The notes beneath the pieces are model-generated. The model did no database searches and was not told the origin of the DNA. It saw only the letters and a list, made by a program, of their open reading frames with translations. A DNA stretch of 64,000 nt from Candidatus Poribacteria bacterium (GTDB taxonomy: Bacteria; Poribacteria; WGA-4E; PCPOR2b), in the NCBI GenBank assembly GCA_022826645.1, contig JAJDUM010000037.1:1-64000 (forward strand), in the 5' to 3' direction. The stretch's first letter is position 1, and the number at the start of each line of letters is the position of its first letter. Shown here piece by piece: positions 1-7,277 of this stretch. The position numbers and the translations under genes were made by a program.

Positions 1-195
1 GCTCATGTAAAAAGAAAGTGCAAAACGCGAATCGAAATCGTAGGGGCGGGGTTTCCCCGCCCGTGGCACATCCCGCCTGTCCCGATTCATCGGGCCTGCC
101 CCGATCCTATCGGGGGATTTATCGGGGCAGTAAGGGTTGGGGGACCCAACCCCTACGAAGATTCAGTTGCTGTTGCACTAATTCTTAACATGAAC
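1..195. repeat. MITE-like element, family A copy 1
   Basis: The segment opens with GCTCATGTAAAAA and closes with TTAACATGAAC, which is close to the reverse complement of the opening. A second copy with the same ends lies at 57106-57218, also ending TGTTGCACTAATTCTTAACA. Inside are GC-rich hairpins, TCGGGG palindromes and a GGTTGGGGGACCCAACC stem. The left end coincides with the window start, so the true boundary may lie outside. No coding capacity is visible. Confidence 0.5.
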
Positions 196-210
196 CAAAA
201 TAGATAGTCT

Positions 211-641
211 TAGGAGTTACGCACTTCAGTTCGTAGTAGCGCATTTCTTAATCCCGATTTATCGGGGATTCATTGCGCGTCCAGACGAGGGAGGAAGAAA
301 TGGGCGGCTGCAATCTGAAGTGTTCAAGCCGCTCTGATGTCACAATATGTCACATATTCTCACATATTTTGCATATTTTCGTTAGTCTTGGAGCGGACCG
401 TTGATGAACATTGGCTTTGATTTTAATCAGATGTCACATATTCTCACGGATTATCACATATTCTCACATATTTTTTACTTGAGTGTGCGTTTTAGTGCGT
501 TTTAGTGAGGTGATTTGGGCTTCTGAACCCTGATTTATGCCGTTCCCCCGATGCATCCCCGACGAGTCGGGACAGGCAGGAACGAAACAGGGGGCTGTAC
601 TACTTATCAGGGGGACTTATGAGCCAACTGCGTAACTCCTA
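211..641. repeat. MITE-like element, family B copy 1 (TAGGAGTTACGCA ends)
   Basis: The inverted ends TAGGAGTTACGCA and TGCGTAACTCCTA bound a 431-bp non-coding segment. It is flanked by TAGTCT on both sides, a probable target duplication. A shorter copy in opposite orientation lies at 6369-6472. This copy holds a nested palindrome, an AT-rich TCACATATT array and an 11-bp tandem repeat near 484-506. It has no ORF and is probably non-autonomous. Confidence 0.55.
341..476. repeat. TCACATATT iteron-like cluster
   Basis: The motif TCACATATT, often followed by CTCACATATTTT, occurs several times in two clusters (about 341-372 and 432-476) separated by about 60 bp. Spacing within each cluster is about 10-11 bp, one helical turn. 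It resembles an iteron or regulator-binding array, but no replication or regulatory gene is adjacent, so its function is unknown. Confidence 0.45.
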
Positions 642-657
642 TAGTCTTTTGTATCAC

Positions 658-706
658 AATCTGTTAGATTGTGATACAAAAACGCAAACTAACAGTTTGC
701 GCTACA
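658..706. repeat. paired short hairpins
   Basis: Two palindromes lie back to back: CAATCTGTTAGATTGTG, then CGCAAACTAACAGTTTGCG followed by CTAC. The same pair occurs in reverse orientation near 29085-29145, so the two hairpins move or are maintained as a unit. The second belongs to the GTAG-flanked hairpin family. Confidence 0.6.
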
Positions 707-746
707 GTGTCTAGTTAATTCTGAAATCTACTATAAATTTCTTGGG

Positions 747-1202
747 TTACGATGCCTGTTGACCAAATACTTTTGCGAAATCGACTTGAATTTCCTCATT
801 CTCAACAATTCTGTCATGGAACAATTTTTCTTCTGACGAGGTTGTCACGAATACACTTCTGCTATGCGGCTCTATTGCCCAGACGGCCTTGACCCCTGCT
901 TGAATTAATTGTGCTGCTTTTTCCAGCAATTCCTCAATAGTCTGACTTGAAGAAATAACTTCAATTGCTAAGACCGGCATCTGTTGAAATTTAGAGACAT
1001 CACGAAAAAAATTGGGGTGTATTTGCTCTTTGGGAAAAATTGAAATATCCGGTGTGAGTCCATTTGCAATATCCAGAGTGAGTTCCGGTAGGGGTTCAAC
1101 CTTCTCATTCTGCAGCAACTGACGGAGGATTTGAAGGCAGATATAACTATAATTCAGTGAAGGCATTTCTTCATCCTGTTTATCATTTTCAAGATTTAGC
1201 AT
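747..1202 (-). CDS. Uma2 family (DUF820) PD-(D/E)xK-fold protein
   Basis: A 151-residue protein of the Uma2/DUF820 superfamily, a restriction-endonuclease-like fold abundant in cyanobacteria and in many uncultured phyla and usually of unknown role. The recognisable core is TPDISIF, then LAIEVISSSQTIEELLEKA and VKAVWAIEP, matching the conserved PD...(I/V)EV.S....E...K blocks of the putative nuclease site. It is shorter than typical members (about 180-200 residues) because the N-terminal strand-helix region is abbreviated, so it may be degenerate. A GAGAGG ribosome-binding site lies about 11 nt before the ATG. The next gene upstream on the same strand is the PorV-like protein. The fold call is good; nuclease activity is only inferred. 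Confidence 0.75.
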   Translation of the reverse strand: MLNLENDKQDEEMPSLNYSYICLQILRQLLQNEKVEPLPELTLDIANGLTPDISIFPKEQIHPNFFRDVSKFQQMPVLAIEVISSSQTIEELLEKAAQLIQAGVKAVWAIEPHSRSVFVTTSSEEKLFHDRIVENEEIQVDFAKVFGQQAS

Positions 1203-1271
1203 ATCGTTTATACCTCTCGCCTCACTACCCCCGATGGGATCGGGATTTGAAGTTTTTTTGTATGTTTTACA

Positions 1272-2222
1272 CTAAAAGTTTGAAATGAGTGAAAACCGGT
1301 GGGCGGCGCCAAGTTTGCCGTAGGAGACGAAGGCGTAATCGAGTTGGAACCCTTCAAGGCTGAATCCGATTCCGCTGGTGATGCCGGAGGCTGTTCCGAG
1401 ATCGTTGCCGCCGAGTCTATATTTGTAACCCGCACGCAGGTGGATGAGTTCGTAGGCGGTGAACGCGGCGCCGACGCCAACGGTGGGGTCATTGTCACTG
1501 GGACGGTTTAGGTCGGCGGTGAGGGTGAACGCCTCGTCCAACAATCTGTACGCCGCACCGACCTTGATGTTGAGGGGCAAACTAAAGGATTCCTCAACGA
1601 ATTTGACCTTAGCACCGAGATGTTGGACATTGAATCCGAGAGAGATCGAATTGTCGAGGATAGCGTACAGTCCGCCTATATCAAATGCGATGACTTGCGC
1701 ACTTTCGGTGTCAATCTTTTCGCGAACCCATTTAGCGTTGGCACCTAAAGAGAGCGCACCTCCAAATCGGCGAGCATAGGAAGCAATTAGGGCGAGATCA
1801 TAAGGGTGGAAATTCTCCGTTTTAACTGGCTCCCCACTCTCATTAATGTCGTATCCTTCAAGCTCGCCATAGGAGAGGTAGATGAGACTCCCGCCGAGTG
1901 TACCCGCGTCTCCGAGGGGCTGTGCAAAGCCGATGAACTGGTGGTTAATCCCTTCAAACCACTCGTTGTGCATGAGTCCGAGCTGCGGACGCTGCAGTTG
2001 AGCGAGTCCCGCTGGATTCCAGTGTGTCGCGTACAGATCATCGGCATCGGCGACTTGGGATTCTCCCATGCCGATGGCTTTCGCACCCACACCGATCTTC
2101 AGGAACGTCATCGCCCGCGTCCCGACGTTTTCATGGATATCAGCACCATCGGCGACCGTCCATGGGCACAGCGCGATTCCGCAGAGTATAAAAAGGCTTA
2201 AATATCTATTAAATCTTGGCAA
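1272..2222 (-). CDS. PorV/PorQ family outer-membrane protein
   Basis: A predicted outer-membrane beta-barrel of the PorV/PorQ (UPF0164) family. In Bacteroidota these proteins shuttle or anchor type IX secretion cargo; outside that phylum the role is unclear. I place the start at TTG 2222, because AGGAG sits 6 nt upstream and the product then begins with a clean signal peptide ending near VADGA. The track's ATG at 2276 adds 18 residues before it. The N-terminal mature motif TRAMTFLKIGVGAKAIGMGE and the block YATHWNPAGLA are family hallmarks, followed by alternating strands and a C-terminal FxLxxNF-like terminal strand. A strong promoter lies at 2494-2522. Confidence 0.85.
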   Translation of the reverse strand: MPRFNRYLSLFILCGIALCPWTVADGADIHENVGTRAMTFLKIGVGAKAIGMGESQVADADDLYATHWNPAGLAQLQRPQLGLMHNEWFEGINHQFIGFAQPLGDAGTLGGSLIYLSYGELEGYDINESGEPVKTENFHPYDLALIASYARRFGGALSLGANAKWVREKIDTESAQVIAFDIGGLYAILDNSISLGFNVQHLGAKVKFVEESFSLPLNIKVGAAYRLLDEAFTLTADLNRPSDNDPTVGVGAAFTAYELIHLRAGYKYRLGGNDLGTASGITSGIGFSLEGFQLDYAFVSYGKLGAAHRFSLISNF

Positions 2223-2413
2223 ACGATTCTCCTGATTGAAGCATAGAAAAAGAACGATTATACTCAGAAGGCCCATGTCGAAAGGACGTGCAGTGCGCTA
2301 AGAACGTGAAACGTAATGCGTGAAACGTGAAAACAATGCGCTCATTAATTCATTGGTGCAGCCGGGTTAGAAAACGCGACCTGCGGAACTAAAAAAAGAT
2401 AAGATACAGCGTT

Positions 2414-2447
2414 CGGAGAAACCGAGTTTTTGTCAAAAGCTCGGTTT
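2414..2447. repeat. CCGAG...CTCGG hairpin in the porV leader
   Basis: The inverted repeat AAACCGAG...CTCGGTTT with an A/T-rich loop lies between the predicted promoter and the PorV-like start. In plus orientation it ends in a T run and would pass as a terminator. The same stem recurs near 29444-29473, so it is a dispersed hairpin rather than a gene-specific signal. Confidence 0.5.
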
Positions 2448-2493
2448 TTATTGCACAATTTCTTGGCATAAACCACCCAGAAAAGACTGAGGC

Positions 2494-2522
2494 ATTATAG
2501 CGAATCGGATCGAGTTTGTCAA
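2494..2522 (-). promoter_or_regulatory. predicted sigma-70 promoter for the PorV-like gene
   Basis: On the minus strand, consensus TTGACA is separated by exactly 17 nt from consensus TATAAT. Transcription would start near 2487, leaving a leader of about 265 nt that contains the CCGAG hairpin before the PorV-like TTG start. Confidence 0.7.
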
Positions 2523-2714
2523 TATAAATCTCGTCACCCACAGGGTCAGTTAAGCTCCCATATTATTGCCCCGATAGATCCCCGATGAACCGGGACAGGC
2601 GAGATGCAAAGCAGTCTGAATCAACGGATTAACGCGGATTAACGGACTACACGGACAAAAGACACACGCGACAACTGCATCCGATCCAATCGGGATCGAA
2701 ACTGACATGACAAC

Positions 2715-2733
2715 GCGCAATGAATTGCGCTAC
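2715..2733. repeat. GTAG-flanked hairpin
   Basis: GCGCAATGAATTGCGC is followed by TAC; reversed, it reads GTA-GCGCAAT-TC-ATTGCGC. It is a member of the variable-stem hairpin family. The same stem is at 14739-14754 and, interrupted by another palindrome, near 230-278. Confidence 0.6.
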
Positions 2734-2739
2734 TACAAA

Positions 2740-2762
2740 CTGTGGGGTAAGATGCCCCGCCT
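2740..2762. repeat. GTAGG-flanked hairpin
   Basis: The stem GGGG/CCCC encloses TAAGATG and ends GCCTAC. Reversed, it reads GTAGGCGGGGCATCTTACCCC. Nearly the same stem and loop recur at 57149-57171 inside MITE A copy 2. Confidence 0.65.
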
Positions 2763-2904
2763 ACAGAGTAAGGGTGGAACGCGTAATGAAGAGATACCGA
2801 TTGGCCTGCCCTACGGATAACAAGCATGACCCAAAATGGAAAACTTAATAGCCCTATGATCCCTAACGCAAGTGGCGTGGCTGAGTGATTCAACCAATGT
2901 AGTG

Positions 2905-3279
2905 TTAGGTCGCTTCCGGATCTGCGTCACTATTTTCGAGGGCATCTTCGGGTAAGCTTGCAAGATGATCTTCAATAATGCTTTTCGCATCTTGCACCTG
3001 ATCGGACTGAACAAGAAGCTCCCCCCATTCGGATTCGAGCCGAATGCCCCCGAGCGCGGAGATCTCGTGCGGACGTACCACCGCATCAATTCCTTCGCCC
3101 TCCAGCACTCCCTTAATTAGGTTTCCGACAAATTCGTTGGGGATCTCTTGAATAACCTCCCAATCAATGTACTCAACGGTGTCCTCTGGCAGGCGTTCTG
3201 GCTCTAATTCAACTTGACAATCGGCACAGATTAAAACATCTGAGGCATATTCAGCGCTGCATTCTGGACAAAATGACAT
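2905..3279 (-). CDS. zinc-ribbon DUF2007-domain protein
   Basis: A small protein (124 residues) with an N-terminal zinc ribbon, CPECSAEY then CADC, followed by a DUF2007-type ferredoxin-like domain (about residues 40-100). DUF2007 is annotated as a putative signal-transducing domain with no known biochemical activity. I start at the ATG giving MSFCPEC because AAGGAGG lies 8 nt upstream; the track ORF adds 23 unsupported residues. The C-terminus is acidic (DALENSDADPEAT). It appears monocistronic. A cytoplasmic metal-binding adaptor is the most that can be inferred. Confidence 0.75.
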   Translation of the reverse strand: MSFCPECSAEYASDVLICADCQVELEPERLPEDTVEYIDWEVIQEIPNEFVGNLIKGVLEGEGIDAVVRPHEISALGGIRLESEWGELLVQSDQVQDAKSIIEDHLASLPEDALENSDADPEAT

Positions 3280-3356
3280 GGTAGATACCTCCTTCCGCTT
3301 AATGACCAGTGGTGCTAGTTTGCAACTGCTAATATGTGTCCCGGTCAAAGATCAAA

Positions 3357-3385
3357 AGTGAAACGTGATGCGTGAAACGTGAAAA
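3357..3385. repeat. CGTGAAACG dispersed repeat
   Basis: Reads GTGAAACGTGATGCG followed by a second TGAAACGTGAAAA. Other copies lie at 2304-2333 and 18331-18360, and an interrupted copy at 36653-36711. All are intergenic. Confidence 0.7.
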
Positions 3386-3445
3386 TTGGAAAACGGTATT
3401 GTCTCGTTTGTTTGTCATGGCATCATGAACCCTTGAGAACTGACT

Positions 3446-4267
3446 CTATTCACCAAAATTCCAAAGCTGGAGTGCGGTTTTACCCAAAACCCATTCCCGA
3501 TCTTCGGGTGCGAAGAAGTCCATTTCGTCTCGCACAACGGATAGGGTCTGCGCATAGGTCGCGTTGGGCAAGCAGACGGGCCAATCCGTGCCCCACATGA
3601 TGCGCTTGCCGCCAAATGACTGATAGACTTTTTTGACCAAGTCGTGGGCATCTGTCCATGGATATGCGCTATCGGAAGACGACCAGGTGTGGCTAATCTT
3701 GACGTAAACGCGGGGGTATCGCGCCATGTCCAGTAGTAACTGCTGCTTTTCGGGGTCATCTAATGGTGCGCTTGCCATGTGATCTATCGAAACATCGAGA
3801 TCACCGTGCCGGTCTAATATTGCCGCAAGGTCAGGCATCCGATCGACGCCGGTCAAAATTAGCATTGGGACACCAAGTTCCTCTGCACGACTGAAGATTG
3901 GATCCATCAAGGGACCCGTGAACCAATCGTCGGTGGCACTGCCAGACGGACTGAGGCGGACACCGTGGATGCCGTGCTCCTCAACCCAGTAACTCAGATG
4001 GTCTGGCGCGTCGGGATCCTCTGGGTTCACCCGGCAGACCGCCATGAATTTGTCGGGGTAATCTTTTATTGCCTTCGCGGCGTAACTGTTGTCCCAGCGA
4101 TAATGGATGACTTGTACGAGCACTGTTTTTTCAACACCGTTAGCGTTCATCAGATCGAGCAACATCTCCGGTGTAGCATCGTCGGTTGGTGGGGTTGTTG
4201 TTTCGGGTGCCCACGGGAATTGTGGGTCATTTTTCCAGACATGAACGTGGGGATCAATAATTCTCAA
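3446..4267 (-). CDS. amidohydrolase family 2 (TIM-barrel metal hydrolase)
   Basis: A predicted metal-dependent hydrolase or decarboxylase of the amidohydrolase_2 family. The N-terminus IIDPHVHVWKN carries the first HxH metal ligand pair. Further support comes from SIDHMAS (histidine after strand 5 or 6) and IMWGTDWP, the conserved C-terminal metal-binding Asp. I choose a TTG start at 4267 with AAAGGA just upstream, so the protein begins at the HxH strand as its paralogue at 18394-19221 does; the track start adds a 24-residue non-conserved leader. Family members act on 2-pyrone-4,6-dicarboxylate, L-fuconolactone and similar substrates. A lactone or sugar-acid substrate fits the neighbourhood but is not shown. 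Confidence 0.85.
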   Translation of the reverse strand: MRIIDPHVHVWKNDPQFPWAPETTTPPTDDATPEMLLDLMNANGVEKTVLVQVIHYRWDNSYAAKAIKDYPDKFMAVCRVNPEDPDAPDHLSYWVEEHGIHGVRLSPSGSATDDWFTGPLMDPIFSRAEELGVPMLILTGVDRMPDLAAILDRHGDLDVSIDHMASAPLDDPEKQQLLLDMARYPRVYVKISHTWSSSDSAYPWTDAHDLVKKVYQSFGGKRIMWGTDWPVCLPNATYAQTLSVVRDEMDFFAPEDREWVLGKTALQLWNFGE

Positions 4268-4407
4268 TTTTGTTTTCCTTTCTGTGTCAGCATTTTCGGA
4301 ACACTCTTGATTGAATGAGGGGTATGTATACGCAGACACCTCGGTCGTAACTGTACAATCTGTAGTAAACGGAGATAAATTCTATTTACCAATTGTGTCA
4401 TCACCTG

Positions 4408-4752
4408 CTATACAGGCTCGTATAGGCATGCGTCTAAAATGCTCAGAACCTCGTCGAGCACGGATTGAGAGGCTTTCTTAATAAACTTTACCCTTCTGCT
4501 TGCATAATCGACAGACTTGATCTGTTCAACCATAATAAAACCGGTAAGGGATGATTCATCGGGGACGGCTACATGGAATGGAATATCCCTCTGCGTGTTG
4601 GTTATTGGACATATCATAGCCAGTCCAGTATGCCTATTGAAGAGAGTACGACTGACCACCAATGCGGGACGACGTCCCTGTTGTTCGTGTCCTGCCTGCG
4701 GATCGAAGGTCAAAGCCACAAAGTCCCCTTTTTGGGGAATATATTGGGACAT
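4408..4752 (-). CDS. mazF: type II toxin MazF/PemK-like endoribonuclease
   Basis: A 114-residue member of the MazF/PemK family of sequence-specific mRNA interferases. The N-terminal motif GDFVALTFDPQAGHEQQGRRP covers the GDI/V-x-W/F-x-L strand and the GxEQxGxRPALVV signature with the catalytic Arg. CPITN and MVEQIKSVD match the later conserved blocks, and the length is normal for the family. It follows the antitoxin with the start codon overlapping the antitoxin stop (TAAATG) and GGAAGGAAG upstream, so translation is probably coupled. The toxin should be neutralised by direct binding of the upstream AbrB-like protein. Confidence 0.92.
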   Translation of the reverse strand: MSQYIPQKGDFVALTFDPQAGHEQQGRRPALVVSRTLFNRHTGLAMICPITNTQRDIPFHVAVPDESSLTGFIMVEQIKSVDYASRRVKFIKKASQSVLDEVLSILDACLYEPV

Positions 4753-5001
4753 TTACCACACTTCCTTCCCAGTAATCTCCCCCCAGTCCAGCTCCTCGGC
4801 ATGATACTTTTGGGGCATCTTCGACACTAATTCCTTCAGATCATATCTGCCCCGTACTTTAGTAACAGGTTCAATGATAATCCGCCCTTTCTGCACCGAA
4901 ACATTGACCTCATCACCCACATGGATCTGGACCTCTTGGAGAAGAGCCTTTGTCAACCGAAGCCCTTGGCTATTTCCCCATTTCTGAACTTTACTCAACA
5001 T
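4753..5001 (-). CDS. mazE: MazE-type antitoxin, AbrB/SpoVT fold
   Basis: An 82-residue antitoxin. Residues 1-50 form a swapped-hairpin AbrB DNA-binding domain (VQKWGNSQGLRLTKALL, VGDEVNVSVQKGRIIIEP). The acidic C-terminal tail (HAEELDWGEITGKEVW) is the usual disordered segment that wraps around MazF. It is the first gene of a two-gene operon with the toxin and presumably autoregulates it. A plausible promoter lies at 5038-5067. Confidence 0.92.
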   Translation of the reverse strand: MLSKVQKWGNSQGLRLTKALLQEVQIHVGDEVNVSVQKGRIIIEPVTKVRGRYDLKELVSKMPQKYHAEELDWGEITGKEVW

Positions 5002-5037
5002 AGCTACTCCTCTCGAAGGTGTTAAATGTATATCCTA

Positions 5038-5067
5038 AGTATACCCCGAAGGAGGTTGAAAAAGCAA
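5038..5067 (-). promoter_or_regulatory. possible mazEF promoter
   Basis: On the minus strand, TTGCTT and TATACT are separated by 18 nt, about 35 nt before the antitoxin ATG. The match is moderate. The site would be open to MazE autorepression. Confidence 0.4.
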
Positions 5068-5154
5068 GATTATTGGGATATTCCATCGACCTAAGCCTAT
5101 AACAATAGAACTGAGATAAAACAGATCAGGAGAAGCATGTGACGTCTGTAGTAT

Positions 5155-6339
5155 CTATATGCCAAACTCTCCCTTAACTTCGGCGAACATTTTGACCGCG
5201 AAATCGAGATTTTCGATCGAATGTGCAGCGGAGATTTGGGTCCGGATTCGCGCCGTACCTTGAGGAACGACAGGATAGAAGAAGCCGATTACGTACACCC
5301 CTTTTTCGAGGAGCCGCGCCGCCATTTGCTGCGCTAATCTTGCCTCACCAAGCATAATCGGCACGATGGGGTGGTCCCCGGACGGAATGTCAAATCCCAC
5401 TTCCGCCATTCTGGATCGGAAATAGCGGGTATTCTCCTCTAACTTGTCTCGCAGGGCGGTGGACGCTGTTATCATCTCAAGCGCTTTCAGGGACGCGCTG
5501 ACGATACTGGGAGCGATGGTATTGGAAAACAGATAGGGCCGTGAGCGTTGGCGCAGCAGATCAATAATTTCACTTCTACCGCTTGTGAACCCGCCGCTGG
5601 CGCCGCCGAGCGCCTTTCCGAGCGTACTGGTGATGATGTCGATTCTGCCCATAACGTCACGGTATTCGTGTGTGCCTTTCCCCGTTTTGCCCATGAACCC
5701 AGTTGAGTGAGAATCGTCGATCATGACCAGTGCGTCGTATCTGTCCGCAAGGTCGCAGAGATCCTGTAGGTTTGCAATGGTGCCGTCCATAGAGAACACA
5801 CCGTCCGTTGCGATCAGGCGAAAGCGTGAGTCCTGTGCATCCTTGAGCTTGGCTTCAAGATCTCCCATATCGGAGTTCTTGAAACGGAAACGCTTTGCTT
5901 TGCATAGCCGTACCCCGTCGATGATGCTAGCGTGGTTCAATTCGTCACTGAGAATTGCATCCTCCTCAGTAAGGAGCGTCTCAAACAACCCCGCGTTTGC
6001 GTCGAAACAGGAGGTGTATAGGATTGTGTCCTCTGTTTCGAGGAATTCGGAGATTTTCTCCTCAAGCGTTGTATGGATGGCTTGCGTCCCGCAGATAAAA
6101 CGCACGGACGACAGTCCGTGCCCCCACTGGTCTATGCCCTCCTTTGCTGCTTCGACGATCACTGGGTGATTCGCCAACCCAAGATAGTTATTGGCGCACA
6201 TATTGAGAACCGTTTCACCGGTCTGGACATTGATGCGTGCCTGCTGTGGGCTGGTGATGATCCGCTCCCTTTTATATAATCCGCTCTCCTCGATTTCTTC
6301 GAGCAGCGTCTTCAGATGAGATTTCATCCTACCAATCAT
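5155..6339 (-). CDS. kbl: glycine C-acetyltransferase (2-amino-3-ketobutyrate CoA ligase)
   Basis: A PLP enzyme of the alpha-oxoamine synthase family that converts 2-amino-3-oxobutanoate plus CoA into glycine and acetyl-CoA, the second step of threonine breakdown. Features are [10 protein letters not shown] near the N-terminus, [21 protein letters not shown] (PLP ring/phenol contacts) and [13 protein letters not shown] with the Schiff-base Lys near residue 240. I start at ATG 6339 because GGAGGG lies just upstream, inside the track's first codons. The length (394 residues) matches E. coli Kbl. Threonine synthase and an SDR dehydrogenase lie upstream on the same strand, but a canonical tdh partner is absent and a MITE separates kbl from them. 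Confidence 0.92.
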   Translation of the reverse strand: MIGRMKSHLKTLLEEIEESGLYKRERIITSPQQARINVQTGETVLNMCANNYLGLANHPVIVEAAKEGIDQWGHGLSSVRFICGTQAIHTTLEEKISEFLETEDTILYTSCFDANAGLFETLLTEEDAILSDELNHASIIDGVRLCKAKRFRFKNSDMGDLEAKLKDAQDSRFRLIATDGVFSMDGTIANLQDLCDLADRYDALVMIDDSHSTGFMGKTGKGTHEYRDVMGRIDIITSTLGKALGGASGGFTSGRSEIIDLLRQRSRPYLFSNTIAPSIVSASLKALEMITASTALRDKLEENTRYFRSRMAEVGFDIPSGDHPIVPIMLGEARLAQQMAARLLEKGVYVIGFFYPVVPQGTARIRTQISAAHSIENLDFAVKMFAEVKGEFGI

Positions 6340-6368
6340 TCCGTATCCCTCCATTTCGATAGACGATA

Positions 6369-6472
6369 TAGGACTTACACAGTTGAACGGTCAGTGCCTT
6401 CTTAGGCACCGGTTCTGTTTCGTAGGGAACGCAGATCTGCGTTCCCTACCGAAGCGAAGTGCGTAACTCCTA
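6369..6472. repeat. MITE-like element, family B copy 2, with 11-bp flanking duplication
   Basis: A 104-bp element with ends TAGGACTTACACAG and TGCGTAACTCCTA, oriented opposite to the copy at 211-641. CGATAGACGAT occurs immediately on both sides (6357-6367 and 6473-6483), consistent with a target-site duplication. The centre is the perfect hairpin at 6422-6449. It sits between the SDR gene stop and the kbl start. Confidence 0.7.
6422..6449. repeat. GTAGG-flanked perfect palindrome
   Basis: A 28-nt perfect palindrome with half-site GTAGGGAACGCAGA and no unpaired loop. It is a member of the variable-stem GTAGG hairpin family, here with the boundary motif on both sides and carried inside a MITE. 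Confidence 0.75.
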
Positions 6473-6491
6473 CGATAGACGATTCAATCGC

Positions 6492-7256
6492 CTACATCAT
6501 CAAATCGCCACCGTTGATATCAATAGATGCCCCTGTAATATATGCCGCATCCGTCGCTAGAAAGACTATAAGTTGCGCGACTTCGTCGGGGGTTCCCAAT
6601 CTGGGAATTGGAAAACTTTCTTCATAAGCGCGTAATTGTTCAGGGGAACAGTTCTCCCGTGCCATCTCGGTGTCGATGAGTCCGGGGCAGATCGCGTTGA
6701 CGGTGATGCCGAAAGGCGCGACCTCTTTCGCCATCCCCCGCGTTAAGCCGAGGACGCCCGCTTTGGCAGCGGTGTAATGCACACCGCCAAGGGTGCTGAC
6801 GCTTCTCCCCGCCGATGAAGACATATTGACGATGCGACCAAATTTGTTTTCCTTCATGATTGGCAGCACCGCCTTTGAACAGAGGAAGCTACCGTTCAGG
6901 TTGACATCGAGGACCTCGTCCCATTCGGCTTTGGTAACGTTATCAATCCGGGTTGGATAGAGGATCCCCGCATTATTGATCAGAACAGTAACGGTCCCGT
7001 AGTGTTCGATAGTCGTTTCGACCATATCAGCGACTTCGTCCTCTTTCGTGACATCCGTTTTCATCGCCAGCGCGCTGCTATTGGCACCATCGTTTATTCT
7101 CTCAGCGACGCCCGCGACTTTTTGCAGATTGATGTCGCTTACGACAACTCTCGCGCCTTCCGCTGCCAGACGACTGGCAATCGCTGCGCCCATCCCTTGT
7201 GCAGCGCCGGTAACAATCGCTACCTGATCCTGAAGTCTCCCTTCGGACTGTCCCAT
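6492..7256 (-). CDS. SDR family NAD(P)-dependent oxidoreductase
   Basis: A classical short-chain dehydrogenase of 254 residues. It shows the cofactor motif TGAAQGMG near residue 17, NNAGILYP near 90, the catalytic serine in NMSSSAG, the YxxxK in YTAAKAGVLG, and PGLIDTEM. The C-terminal YITGASIDINGGDLMM is typical of FabG-like and sugar-alcohol dehydrogenases. The substrate cannot be told from sequence. It lies 21 bp downstream of threonine synthase on the same strand, so co-transcription is likely. A role replacing threonine dehydrogenase ahead of Kbl is possible but speculative, because known SDR threonine dehydrogenases are extended rather than classical SDRs. Confidence 0.88.
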   Translation of the reverse strand: MGQSEGRLQDQVAIVTGAAQGMGAAIASRLAAEGARVVVSDINLQKVAGVAERINDGANSSALAMKTDVTKEDEVADMVETTIEHYGTVTVLINNAGILYPTRIDNVTKAEWDEVLDVNLNGSFLCSKAVLPIMKENKFGRIVNMSSSAGRSVSTLGGVHYTAAKAGVLGLTRGMAKEVAPFGITVNAICPGLIDTEMARENCSPEQLRAYEESFPIPRLGTPDEVAQLIVFLATDAAYITGASIDINGGDLMM

Positions 7257-7277
7257 TGCGAATCTCCTCGTATGCTC

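Larger units (their letters stand above)
2523..2904. other. intergenic gap with dispersed palindromes
   Basis: No gene is supported in this gap. It contains a CCCCGATGAACCGGGACAGG palindrome (about 2574-2600) and two GTAG-flanked hairpins (2715-2733 and 2740-2762). The track ORFs here (2639-2893 and 2811-3089) have no recognisable protein features. Confidence 0.6.

Noticed and set aside
341-506. Possible plasmid-type origin or CRISPR
   Set aside because: The TCACATATT units lack regular spacers of 30-40 nt and there is no rep or cas gene; treated as a repeat array only.
1208-1498. ORFs antisense to the PorV-like gene
   Set aside because: Shadow frames of a well supported coding gene; low-complexity products.
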